Assembly: GCF_036884655.1 (NCBI RefSeq)
Contig: NC_088354.1
Coordinates: 11,014,501 to 11,078,500, forward strand
DNA from: Musa acuminata AAA Group
Taxonomy: Eukaryota > Streptophyta > Magnoliopsida > Zingiberales > Musaceae
Direction: 5' to 3'
Length of the DNA: 64,000 nucleotides
Part shown: positions 12,625 through 24,309 of the stretch, in pieces
Layout: each line of letters starts with the position of its first letter
Position numbering within the stretch: the stretch's first letter is position 1
Program-made: the position numbers and the translations under genes
Notes under the pieces: generated by a model
What the model was told of the DNA's origin: nothing
What the model saw: only the letters and a program-made list of their open reading frames with translations
Database searches by the model: none

Positions 12625-13072
12625 ACCAAATTAGATCTGCAAGCTATCCATCTTCAACTTCTTGCAGTAATCATTGGTTTTGATTTGATTGATGAGATCG
12701 CGTGCTCTTTCCTCGAAGCTTTTCAGCGTCTCCATGTACTGTACACCCACACACTCTCTCTCTATATCTCCCTAGACCCATGCTTGCATCACCCTCCCTC
12801 ATCTCCCGAACTGCAGTGCTCCGCCCGAGGGAGCACTTGGGTGCTGAGCCACTCACGACTCACACTGTGCCCTATTCCCCGAGCTGTGCGGCAGCTTTGT
12901 CCATGACGTGGGAGCCAATGTTCCGTGCCCTCATCTCCATGAGATCCATGTCCTCGCTCCTCCAGCAATTTGCTGCAGTAGATTGGATCGACGTGCAGCG
13001 ACCGCTGGATACAGCCACCACCTTTTTCTTTTTCTTTTCTCGAGATCGAGTGGACTGCAGCTCGGAATGCAC
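12625..13072 (-). other. Unrecognised possible small minus-strand gene or remnant
   Basis: Two coding-looking pieces lie on the minus strand. One, around 13000-12872, reads MDLMEMRARNIGSHV then MDKAAAQLGE before a TAG. The other follows a good acceptor (GGGTGTACAG, about 12740) and reads YMETLKSFEERARDL, INQIKTNDYCKK, then ends MDSLQI and stop near 12630. Both look helical and charged, but they cannot be joined in phase with a clear donor because the first ends in a stop. I do not recognise the family. It may be a decayed gene, a gene with an unusual junction, or chance. Confidence 0.25.
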
Positions 13073-13521
13073 TCTCCGGTCAAATTAATGGATTCGATCT
13101 GTACTGTTCTCCGTGGAGGCCGCGTCTGATGATGTCATTTCAGGAACACGCCGTACCCAGGAATCTGTTCTACGTGAAGCCATGATGGAGCATTGTATAT
13201 GGTGATGCATGTGGGCACGTAGGTTTAATGTTTATAGGTTAGGTTTAACGAGGATATGGAGTATGGATTAGTTCGTGATTGATAGTATCTGCATTAGCAA
13301 TCCTCCACTCTTCTTTTAGTGCGATTCCAAGCAGGAGAAATCATCTGTTGCGATCTCTCTCCAATCTTTTCTGTCGTTTTAGTGCGATTCCATTTCGGAG
13401 AAAGGCTCGCGCTTTAGAAAAGCTAAAACATATCCATCAGTTCCTTTTTCGTTTGAAAAGAGTTGATTGGATCAATATTTCTTATTTAATATGATAAAAA
13501 AAATTATCAATAATTGATACA
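13073..13521. other. Intergenic; nothing recognised
   Basis: Sequence between the uncertain minus-strand pieces and the copia 5' LTR. The phrase TTTTAGTGCGATTCCA occurs twice (about 13313-13328 and 13377-13392), with TTCGGAGAAA/AGCAGGAGAAA nearby, suggesting a short local duplication. No exon seen. Confidence 0.4.
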
Positions 13522-13710
13522 TGATAATATCGATAATTGATTTCTTACTAACTGCATAGTAGATAAGATTTCCTCAACAATATGAGAAAATCTCGTTGCT
13601 TAGAAAAATTTTCTCTTTCACTATCTATAAATAGACATTATATGACATTAATTGAGATGTGTTTTTCTCTTTACCTTTACAATTTCACTCTTCATTCTAT
13701 CACTTTATCA
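13522..13710 (+). repeat. 5' LTR of the copia element
   Basis: Starts TGATAA and ends TTTATCA. It shares with the 3' LTR the phrases ACTGCATAGTAGAT, CTCTTTCACTAT, ACATTATATGACA and TTACCTTTACAATTTCACTC. It contains CTATAAATA, a likely TATA box, at about 13625. It is shorter than the 3' copy because the latter repeats the AGATTTCCTCAACT unit. Confidence 0.88.
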
Positions 13711-13724
13711 TGATATTAGAGCAG
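13711..13724 (+). other. Primer binding site of the copia element
   Basis: TGATATTAGAGCAG directly after the 5' LTR; the copia consensus TGGTATCAGAGCAG pairs with the 3' end of initiator methionine tRNA. Both differences are transitions. Confidence 0.8.
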
Positions 13725-14418
13725 TAAGAAAAGAGGTGTGAACCTTTGCCTTCGGCGAGCGACCATCGTCACATTTTTTGCAGACTTGAGGAGATCGAAG
13801 GGGATGGCTGTGCCCTCAACAGTCTGCATGGTAGGCGGTTCGACGCTCTCCTCTGCATATACATATAGTTGTGCCATGCATAGCACTGCGTGGATCGTTA
13901 CTGCGTGCACGAACTCAAGCCACCACAGTCACCCACCTCTCACCTCCCACCTTCCACTCCTGCCAACGCCTTCGCCACTACTGTCCTGGCCTCCAGCAAC
14001 ATCGTCCTCATTGCTTCTGGTGGCATCTTGTGGTAGCATTTTGATCTTCCTACGAACACGCTCCAGCCATGTCATATCTTGGTCCTGGCAAGGACCTTGT
14101 CTTGGCGCAGGCCTACCATCCCTTTCTGGTGTTACCAAACAATCTTTACAGTTCTTTCCCACTGCCTCTGATCGGTGATCGGGGTAGCCACTACGTCCTG
14201 CTCCACCTTTGCCTCGACAAGCAGCATTTGGAACCTTTCCACACCACTTGCTGCATCACTGCATCGTTGCCCAGATTCCTAATTGCTGATCTGCTACACA
14301 AAGATCTACAACTGTCTTACACAAAGCTAACCTTCTCCTTCAACAAAGACCTCATTTGCCAACAACTTTCCTCAGGTGACATTGATCTGCACCACCACCA
14401 CCTCTTCTTCCTTGATCA

Positions 14419-17400
14419 TTGGCATCACTACAACCTTTTACCTACTTCCATATGTCCTCATCATCTACCTCTGATGCTCTAGTTGTTGTTCCCGCAGGGA
14501 ACCATAGTACTTTATCACATACAAGCCTTATTTCCATTAATGCAGTAACCCTCATCCCGTTCAAATTATATCAAGTTGGCAACTATACATCCTGGCGTGC
14601 TCAATTCTCTAATCTCCTATTTGGCTATGATCTTCTAGACTATGTCGATTACTCCCTTCGTTGTCCACCGGTAATGCTAAACATCTAAGGAGCACCCAGT
14701 CCAATACCAAATCCAGACCACAAACTATGGTTACGCTATGATTGTCTCATCCTCTAGGAAATTCAAGCCTCGATTGTTGGATCCCTCGCACCGCTCATAT
14801 CTTCACGTGATACTACTGCCGAAGCCTAGTGCAAAGTTGCAAACTACCCTGGCGAATAGTTCATGCACTCGCATGCTTAGTCTCCTATCTAGTCTCAAAG
14901 ATGCCTCCTGAACCTATGAGCTCCAAACAAACCATACCTCCTCAACATCATCAATATTCCAATCACAACACCCAAGGTGGCTACTTCACTCCTCAGCAAT
15001 CCTAGCACCCTCACCACCAACAAAAAGTTGTGCCAACTATGTAACAAAGTCGGTCATCTGCAAAGGTCTGTCGATCTCGACCCAGACTCCTTGCTCAATC
15101 ACATTGGCCTCAAGCAAATCTCACGACTACTCCAAACACTGGTGATCAAAATTAGACCATGGACTCTGGTGCATCCCATCACATCACCTCTGTTCTATAG
15201 AACTTATCCATCCACAACAACTACAGTGGAAATGAAGACATCATCATCGGTGATGGTAAAAGAATTCTTATTACTTATATTGGTTCTACAATGCTTAATT
15301 TACTTACCATAATTTTTACACTCGATGATATTTTGTGTGCACCTCACATTAAACGAAATCTCATTTTCGTTTCTCAATTTTGCAAACAAAATAATACATC
15401 CATTGAATTCTTTCCTAACTCTTTTCTTGTTAAAGATTTGAGCATGGGGGCATCCTTGGTCCAAGGCCAGAGTAAAGACAATGTTTATGAATGACCGTCA
15501 GTTCCACAAATTAAACAACCCACTGTTTACTCCTCAGTTGCAGCTCCAATTGATATGTGGTATCGTCATCTCGATCATTCCTCACTCTCTATCCAAAATA
15601 AATTACTTTCTTGTTATTCTCTTCCTACTATTAAAAATACATGTATTATCACTCATTGTGATGTTTGTCTCAGTAATAAAAGTCATAGACTTCCTTTTGG
15701 CACTTCTTTTATATCATGTTCTACACCATTTGAAATTATTTATACTGATGTCTAGGGCCCTGCTCCCATCACCTCCTTTGATAAGTTTAGATTTTATGTC
15801 ATTTTTGTAGACTATTTTACTAAGTACACATGGATATACCCTCTCCGTCATAAATCAGAAGTTTTAATAATCTTTGTCAACTTTAAAAAGCTGGTCGAAA
15901 ACATCTTCTAGTCTACCATTAAAACAGTCTACTCTGATGGTGGCGATGAATATCAAGCCCTCACATCCTACCTCTTAACCTGTGGCATCCAACACCTTAA
16001 GTCACCTCCACACACTCCTCAACTAGTTGGCTCTGCTGAACGTAAACATCGACATATCGTAGAAACTGGTCTCACTCTTCTATATCAAGCCTCCACGCTA
16101 GTCACTTTTTGGTTTGCAGCTTTTCAAACTGCCTTTCCATTTCAAAACCATGAGTCTCCTACCAAACAAGCTACCAAACATCACTGGAGTATACCATCGA
16201 TCCCCTCAAATGAATCTCTCACCACACCATCCAATCCCTTTCCTTAAGATCCACACTCTTTTGTTCTCCCGGTTCAACAACTCCTCACTCCCTCCATTAC
16301 TTCTCCTCTTCCTTCTTCATAAATATCACCCACTACTGGTGTTATATCCTTAGAAACACAACAACCTTCTTTACCTAGTGCCACTAATGTATCTCAGCCT
16401 AACCCAACCCATGTCAATGCCTCTCCACCACCCATACCAATACCATAACCTACAACTCCTAGACATCCAATGACAACTCGCTAAAAAAGTGGTATCTTTA
16501 AACCATGTCAGGTTCTCGACCTATATGCTCTCATACAATTCTCTCCTGAGACCAGTGAACCTACCATAATCACTCAAGCCCAAAAATCTCCACATTGGCG
16601 TAAAGTCATGTGTGAAGAATATGATGCCCTACTCCATAACTCTACATGGACTCTTGTGTCATTTCATCCTACACAAAACATCATCGGGTGTAAATGGATC
16701 TTTTAAATTAAGCGGAACCCAGACGGGTCCGTTGCTAGATACAAAGCTCGTTTAGTTGCCAAAGGGTTTTATCAATGACCAGGAGTTGACTTCACAGAGA
16801 CTTTCAGCCCCGTAGTTAAATCTACAATAATTTTGCTTATTCTAAGTTTGGTCATCTCTGGGGGCTAGCACTTACGCCAACTGGACGTTAATAATGCATT
16901 TTTATAGGGGACTCTAACTGAAGATATCTTTATGCAGTAACCCCCTGGCTTCGTTCATCACCAGTATCCGAGACCTGTCTGCAAACTATAAAAAGTCATT
17001 TATGGACTCCGTCAGACTCCGAGAGCTTGGTATACTGAACTTGGATCGTTTCTGATATCAATTGGCTTCATCAATTCTAAGTCTGATACCTTTTTATTTT
17101 TACAACAACAAAATGAGAATACAATATATATTCTAGTGTATATATATGATATTATTATCACAGGCAATGATACCTTGGAGATTCAGATATTTTTAAAGCA
17201 ATTGGCTGATCGACTCTCCCTCAAAGATTTAGGATCCCTAAGCTACTTTTTGGGAATGGAAGTAACATTTACATCCTCAGGTCTCCTCCTATCACAAAGC
17301 AAATATATTCAAGACTTGTTATAAAAAAAAAATATGCAGGATGCAAAGGAGGTTGTAACTCCTTTCTCTACTAGTGCATCACTCAAAATATGTGATGGCT

Positions 17401-17790
17401 GCACTCCTATAGACTCAATTCAATACCGCCAAGTACTTGACTCCTTACAGTACTTGGCTCTCACCTGTCCAAATATCTTATTTGCAGTCAATACATGCAT
17501 CGGCCTTCTGCTATGTATTGGTCTAGAAGTTGAATATCGTTCTATCGCTACCGTTGCTGCTGAACTCAATTGGGTTACAAATCTCCTTAAGGAACTCAAA
17601 GTCAGCTCTACCCTTACTCCTATAGTATATTGTGATAATGTTGGAGCTACCTACCTATGCATTAATCCAGTGTTCCACTCACGCATGAAACACATTGCCA
17701 TCGACTTTTACTTCATACGAGATCAAGTTGTTAGACGTCAACTTCGTGTCTCTCATGTTCATACGGCTGATTAACTAGCAGACCCACTCA
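14419..17790 (+). pseudogene. Broken copia gag-pol
   Basis: Gag N-terminus at 14419-14688 (VGNYTSWRAQFSNLLFGYDL, DYVDYSL). The zinc knuckle at about 15031-15072 reads CQLCNKVGH with Val in place of the last Cys. A GAG-pre-integrase zinc region at about 15555-15755 reads WYRHLDHSS and CDVCLSNKSH. The integrase core at about 15745-16120 contains VDYFTKYTW and SAERKHRHIVE. RT at about 16590-17330 contains ARYKARLVAKGF, VIYGLRQTPRAWY and LGSLSYFLGMEV. The RT catalytic YVDD is YIYD at 17139-17150. RNase H is partial (17334-17790): YCDNVGATYL and KHIAIDFYFIRD, with its N-terminal part deleted. Many stops occur. It encodes no functional product. Confidence 0.9.
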
Positions 17791-17872
17791 TGAAGCCTCT
17801 AGCTCGCAAACTATATTTGTTGTATCGGTCCAAGATTGGTATCCTTGACAGGAGTTCGATCTTGCGGGGACA

Positions 17873-18097
17873 TGATAACAGAGATTTCCTCAACTGCATA
17901 GTAGATGAGAGATTTCCTCAACTACATGGCAGATGAGATTTCCTCAACTGCATGAGGAAATCTCGCTACTCAGTTGAGAAAAATCATCTCTTTCAATCAT
18001 CTCTTTCACTATGTATAAATATACATTATATGACACTAATTGAGATGTGCTTTCTCTTTACCTTTACAATTTCACTCTTCATTATATCACTTTATCA
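17873..18097 (+). repeat. 3' LTR of the copia element
   Basis: Begins TGATAACAGAGATTTCCTC and ends TTTATCA, matching the 5' LTR termini. AGATTTCCTCAACT or a close variant occurs three times in its first 80 bases, a local amplification absent from the 5' copy. Confidence 0.88.
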
Positions 18098-20600
18098 CAT
18101 TCTTCATCCGTTTATATTTTCGAAAAATTATAATATAAAAATAAAATTTTATATAAATATTAAAAAAATATAAACAAGAATAAAAGTAATTCGTTAAGAA
18201 AAACTACTATGACTCATATTTGAAAATATCAATTTTTTGTCTTCATGTGACACCTCAATTGACATAATATTTCTCTCTAATCAATAACGAATTCAACTTA
18301 GAACCATCTCGAAGCTACCGAGGAATCATCTTAGAATAAGTATGGTACTTATTCATCAGAGATACTTCGAACATTCTTACATATATATGTGTTCGAACTA
18401 TAACGAACTGATTAGGACGTCAGTAATATTTTTTGCTAACATAGTAAAAATTCAATACTAAGAGTAATCCCTCGATATACTATAAAACATCATTCTATCT
18501 CATTATCATGGATTGTGATAGAAAATGATTTCTTCGTAACTAACTCGGGATTTTTTTTCTTCTTCTTTTTTTTAGCTATTTTAACTATTTTTCTGTAGAG
18601 TAAGATTGTAAAGGATTTCTATGCCCACGTTATATTTTTGAGCATCCATTCTCGAGATGAATCATCGAGTGCAAGTGAAATAAGTCAGGTAAACTATTTC
18701 ACATCAGGATCACTACTGACTAATTCCAACATTGACATTATCATCGTAACAAATGCGTTAATAGATTTATCCTCTGCTTACCAATAACATCTTCAATTAT
18801 TAGATTTATCCTCTGCTTACCAATAACATCTTCAATTATTAGGATACTAATCAAATATATATCCCTCCGAAAGATCACCGACTCGTTGTCTTGATTTCCT
18901 AAACAAAACGGACTCCTCATTCAACATAACCACATGTACTGCGAATCTACTCTCATCCTAACACTCACTAACAAGATAATACAAGTTTTCGCAAACAGGT
19001 ACAAAATTTGAGCTCTCATATCAGATCATAGATCAGTTTTCTAGATACACAATCTTTAACAGTCAACGATGGATCAAAAGTAATGGAAATCGAAGCTTGA
19101 ATGATGTTGTACGAGTCCACTCCACGCCTTTAATGCAAGTCAACTTCGGCCTAATCCATATCATAGCCAAGCCTTTATGTGCATCAGTTCCTTGTCCCCT
19201 CATATATTTTTCCGAGTGCTACAAACCTAACACGATCGCTAAAGCTGACCTCACGAAGTCATGTGTCTCACTCTAAGAAAGCTCGAGGCATATGATCTTT
19301 TGCACCCATCACTCCAATATCTTAAATATATTTCAAACATCAGAGAACTAAACTAACATTATTTCAAATGTTGGTATGGATGCTTACATTAGTTTAAGGA
19401 GGTCTGATACAAGAGACCTACAATTTGAATTCTCGAGAAGGGTGCAAACCCAAGCAAACTGGCTCATGGGTTCATGTTGGAAGAGGCAGGAGGTTCTCTC
19501 CTAGGGTTTCTAAAAGGTTTATATGCTCATGCATCCCGATGATGTCAGGGCTTCCTTGTGGTCCTCGTTGCAGTAAGTACAAGCCGAGGATTAAGACTGC
19601 AGTCCAGCATACATCACAACCCAAACTTCTGCACCCACAACACAACTTCACAGGCTATGCGCGACCAGATCTGCTACGGCCGAGTAAACTACCAACTATG
19701 ATCCCAATGAAGAACTCGATGACATCTACATGTATTTATTATCACGTAGGTGTCGAGGAGCAAGAAGAAGACCGGTTTGTGTGGGATGCACCCGTGGTGT
19801 ATGAGGTAATGCTTACACAAGCTGTCCTTGGAATTCGTTGGGTGGTCATGAGGATCTACGGAGTGACGGTGTCAGAGACCCTGCGCCGGTGTCGGAAGCC
19901 GCGGATAGATGTGTCACATGACTTCCCCGTCGGTTGTGGATGGATCAATCCGTGTGGTCCTCCTCTTCTTCATCCTTTTAATGTGACTTCAGTTAACTTG
20001 CTGCGATCATGGATTCACCACGTTTCTTTGGTCACAGTAGTTGGCAGCTCGAGATTTAGGTACGAGATCTAATAGAAGCATTACCTTCACGATGGAGAAG
20101 GGAAGAAGAATTGGATACTAATAGATTTTGATCACGATTTCAAAATCCATAGTTCTAATTCTATGGAAAATAGAATCAGAATCAAACTTGTTCTAAACGG
20201 TTTCAGTTCCAATTCTGATTATAAAATAGTTGATTTCGAGACTTAAGCCAAGATTGAGCAGGTACAGTTGTTGTCTTCTGAGACTGTTCATAAAAGATAT
20301 CGAGACTTAAGCCAAGAAACCATGTTCTCCATAGATCATAACAATGCCAAGCGAACAGGAAACAATTGCCACCAGGTCGGAACGACTTCTACCAATATCC
20401 TCTGTCAACGAGGAGATCATAACACAAAGCCTGTCGTGTTCTTTAAGCCACGAAAATGATGTCGATCCAAGATTCATTTAGAAAAACCAACTTTTCTGTG
20501 ATCTTTGATAAGACATAATGATCGAATGAAAAAAACCAACACAATCAAGTATAACTAATTAGATTCATTAGATCTAATTCTAGTCGAACCGATTTAATTG
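18098..20600. other. Intergenic, probable old repeat sequence
   Basis: No recognisable gene. It includes a perfect 39-bp tandem duplication at 18762-18843. A plus-strand frame at about 19425-20072 (215 codons) has no recognised motif and an odd composition; I do not call it a gene. The composition suggests old retroelement debris, but no ends or domains are visible. Confidence 0.4.
18762..18843. repeat. Perfect 39-bp tandem duplication
   Basis: TAGATTTATCCTCTGCTTAC and the following 19 bases occur twice head to tail (18762-18800 and 18801-18839), followed by TAG in both. Identity is complete, so the duplication is recent. Confidence 0.95.
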
Positions 20601-20909
20601 TAATCATCTATCTAATTGATCAACATAATTCGACCAGGTAAGTCTTAGACATATTAGAGAGAGAGAGATGTGGTAATGTTTACCCACCAATAGTATGTAA
20701 CATAGCATTCACCATATAAAGAGGAGTCTTAGACACAGAGTTCACACGAACAGACAAATAACATTATCTATTTCAACAAAACTTCCAACAGGACCTCAAG
20801 CTCATTATTGCTCAGCACTGGTTGTAATTTCAGGAAGACTGCAAGCCCACAGCAAAGGATTTAAGACCGACGGCAAACCGAGAAAGGATTCAAGCTCCAT
20901 ATGTCAAAT

Positions 20910-23900
20910 TCAAAAACCCTGATCAAATAGATAGTCACCAAGCCTCTCCACTACCATGTTGCATTGACCAGCCGTCATTGGCTCAACATATATTCCAAAG
21001 ATCAAAGCCAGATTGGTTTTCTTGACGGTAACACCACCGGAACCCTACAAGTTGTCAAGAAGTCACAGACAGGACTGTCAATGCCACTGCTCCAGCAATT
21101 AACACAAAAGTGCATGATTGTGTGTCTCAAGCTTATGTTCGACTCGGAAACATAACATAAAACGTCGGGTTTATTTTATGGCTCTGTTCAGTTCCATTCC
21201 ACTGGTTGTATATCAAATATGTTTTATTTAGTTAAAAATTCCTTTAAAACTCAACAAACAATATGTAAAACTAGTTACAATGACTTAAGTTTTGTCTGAT
21301 AACCACTGGCTTATTAAATGAATGACGAGGAAAAAGCTATTTGACATCTAAGAAGGAAAATCATTTTCTTCTTAGGATTTGCCAATACCAAGACTTAAGC
21401 TAGTGTCGGTATGTACCATGTTTGATTTTAATCCTCAAATTTGTCAAGCATATTAACGAAATAACAATCATATTGGCTTTTTCATATTTTTATTTTGACG
21501 AATCGTACGATTGATAGGTAGAAAAGCAAAGTAGGAGAGCTATAACACTCCGATTTAATCTCACATTGAAGATGAGATAGGACTAAAATTATTTATGTGT
21601 GAACTACTATTAACTTAAGCTTAAGCATTTTGAACTAGTGGTTCAGGCTCAACAACGTTAATAAACCAATTATCCCATCAAGCTGGTCTGTGATAGTTGT
21701 TATTAAAGCTAATCTAGCATCGAGGTATGGTGAAAGGGTCGAGTATGAAAGGCCTATTAGTTGAATTATGCCTCATATACATCATATTTAAGTTAAACTA
21801 AATTGTTTAGATTCAACGAAGTTGATAGACCCGTTATCCCATCAAGTCGGATTATGATATGGACTTCTATCTATCTAACATTTCACTTGGTAAATGCCTA
21901 AAGCAATCCATCATCATCATATATGAATTTTTTTCATCAAAGAATTCTAGAGTTATAAAAATTTGGACATGCCTTATTTCATTGTTTATCCACTTTCTCT
22001 ACTTTTTCCTCCATGTTGACTTTTTGTTATTTAACCAAAAGATATGCAAAGACAAGCTGTCAATTCATGCTGTGTACCTAAAGTTTCGTTATACCAGGTT
22101 CACAATTAGTTGAATTCACAGAGACAAGCTGTCAGTTCATGAGGTAGCATTGTGATTATTTAACTATAATCACTCAGACGAAGAATCGACGTCCTTCTCA
22201 AAGATGTGAAAATTATAATTTTTTGATATTTGATAACTTTTTCCTTCCTGGAACAAGGCATTCACATAGAAAATCCTACGAATTATAAATATCTGTACAT
22301 GTTATAGCCCATTCGTGTTGTTTTAATCTTCGTAATATGAGACTCTTTTCAGTAAAACCAAAAGTTAATTATCATGAAGCTATGCTTCTCAAATGGATTA
22401 ATGAGTCATACATGGATCGATTACCTCATATTTCCTCAAAACTGCCAAAAAATGTTGAGCTATTGATGACATACCGTGCAAACTTGACAGAACATAAATG
22501 ACTTGTCTGTATAAATTTGAGTAGCATGAAAGCGACAAGCATTGAATTTCTAGGTCAACTAATATTCTGAATTTATGTTAAAACAATGAACAAACACAGA
22601 TTAGCCTGTAAAGAGGATAGATTCTGACCTTCTTGCCTCGAATAACAGCTCCTGGCTCACCTTGGATAACCATGTACTTCGTTCCACCAAGGTACAAACC
22701 AGTTGGAGCAAGAGATCCAGGTTCATCAAAGTCTTTCATAATTGCAGAAATCTCTTCAGGCTTGTACTGCATAATTTATGTTAATAAAGCTCATTCATTG
22801 ATTATATAACAGATCCAAAGAGAACCTAATAAAAATGCTTTGCAGCATCACCAGCTAGTGCATTTTATTGTTTGTACTGGTGATAGTCTGTAAACAAGAA
22901 ATCTTAGAATGTTGCAGGACAGGGGGGAATAAAACATACTGTGGAAAGGCATCTCTCCAATTCCATGGGTTAAAAGAAATTTTATTATTCACCATGAATG
23001 CAACCAACTGAACTTAAGAAACCACTAACTTCATGTTGCAGAAAAGTGGGGGAGCAAAACATCCTTTGACAGAAACTCCACCAATCATTTTCTATCATAG
23101 CATCTGCATTGTGCTAGAATTTGATATCAACACTCAAGTTTCTCACATTAATGTACTGTTTGGAAACCTGTTATAACCTAACATTTTAGTTAAACAAATT
23201 CATGTAGGTCTGTCATCACTACATCACCAAAGAAAGCCTTTTCAGCAAGTGATATCAAACACAGACTATACGAAGGATCCACTAAAGCCAAAACTTGAGA
23301 AAAGTAGGAAAAGAAAAAAAGTTAACATATAAAAATGAATATCGCAACAATAAATTGGATTTATTAGGTCAAATATTTTGGATAGTTTCCATAATTTATC
23401 ATTCAATAACTGAAACAAATATTTTTTTTAAAATGAGGATTGATGATTCAAACTGCATAATCTCTTATAATCACCAAAGATTGATATATTATATTCATAA
23501 ATATGATCGTAAATGCCACCACGAGAACTGGAAGCACATGATGAAGAACGTCCATCATCAAATCTTCTCCCCATCAATCGTTGGCAATCAATCCCCGCAT
23601 GATTTGGCGGCTGGGATTCTGCACGGTCCAAGACCAACGAATCGCTCGTAATTATTTTGGGCAATGGATTCGTCAGATAACATGATACCGTAACACAAAG
23701 GTAAGCTATTCTACTTGTACGCAGACAAAATCACAAACCCAAGCAGGCCGATCGCACAACAAAATGGGAATCATAGATTAGAACCCCTCAAGAATGATGA
23801 TGAGCCCGGAGAGGACAACTCCGATCCAACATCAGACCAAAGCACAACAGATCAACCAAATCAGCCGCTTGGATGATCACCCGTCAGATTCAAACATCAC

Positions 23901-24111
23901 AAACAAATGCAGCTAATCGACTCCAACAACAACTAAGGGGGGAGCGAATCAAATTAAAAGCGTGTAGCTAGGGGGAAGGGAAGGATACCCGAGGGAAGGA
24001 GTCGCTCTGGGCCCAGACGCTGCCGTCATGACCAACGATGGCGGCGGAGGTGAGGCGCTGCCCATCGATGTCGCACATCAAATGGTCATCGATGTACGTT
24101 TGCCAAGACAT
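20910..24111 (-). CDS. PRF: Profilin
   Basis: Small actin-monomer-binding protein that also binds poly-proline and phosphoinositides; cytosolic, important in tip growth, and a known pan-allergen family. Three minus-strand exons: 24111-23989 ([20 protein letters not shown]), 22766-22629 ([20 protein letters not shown], then [15 protein letters not shown]) and 21044-20910 (GSGGVTVKK, then [17 protein letters not shown] and stop). Phases match and the total is exactly 131 aa, the usual plant length, with introns at the conserved positions. Introns are 1222 and 1584 bp, long for the family. The poly-proline-binding N-terminal MSWQTY and the C-terminal ERLGDYL helix are intact. Exon 1 ends FPR where many homologues have FPQ. 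The gene appears functional. Confidence 0.97.
21045..22628 (-). other. Profilin intron 2 (long, with probable repeat sequence)
   Basis: A 1584-bp AT-rich intron between profilin exons 2 and 3. At about 21600-21870 the phrases TTATCCCATCAAG and GTTAATAAACC / GTTGATAGACC recur (21665-21680 and 21827-21846), suggesting an imperfect internal repeat or a small non-autonomous insertion. No exon recognised. Confidence 0.45.
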
Positions 24112-24187
24112 CGCCTTCCCCCTTCCTCGGTTCGCGAGAGAATTACCGAAGCAGAGGATGAGAGAGGAGGCTGACTCCGGTCATCAA

Positions 24188-24193
24188 TTTATA
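24188..24193 (-). promoter_or_regulatory. TATA box of the profilin gene
   Basis: CTTATAAATTG on the minus strand, 77 bases upstream of the profilin ATG, leaving room for a leader of about 45-50 bases. No in-frame upstream start was noted. Confidence 0.6.
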
Positions 24194-24309
24194 AGCGCGA
24201 ACGAAGGAATGGGGGAGGAGGTCGTAAATGTAAATAGAGCCACCGAAACTTTAGTTCTATTGGACAAACGCGTGACATCCGGTAGACTGTCGACAAGAAG
24301 AAATAATAG

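Larger units (their letters stand above)
13522..18097 (+). mobile_element. Degenerate Ty1/copia LTR retrotransposon with both LTRs
   Basis: Two related LTRs (13522-13710 and 17873-18097) flank a PBS, gag, protease region, integrase, RT and RNase H in that order, which is the copia order, on the plus strand. The PBS TGATATTAGAGCAG at 13711-13724 is two changes from the usual TGGTATCAGAGCAG complement of initiator Met-tRNA. The short purine run GCGGGGA (17864-17870) just before the 3' LTR is a likely polypurine tract. All domains carry stops or frameshifts, so it is not autonomous. No clean 5-bp target duplication was seen (ATACA left, CATTC right). The LTRs differ by indels and many substitutions, suggesting an old insertion. 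Confidence 0.92.

Noticed and set aside
12702..13088. 128-codon plus-strand frame
   Set aside because: No motif; the minus strand of the same interval looks more like coding sequence.
19425..20072. 215-codon plus-strand frame
   Set aside because: Starts and runs through repeat-like DNA, composition is uneven, and I recognise no domain; it may be chance or a decayed element.
18098..20600. Possible endogenous pararetrovirus, since banana-like genomes carry them
   Set aside because: No capsid, movement, protease or reverse transcriptase motif of that group was seen; only the copia element has retroelement domains.
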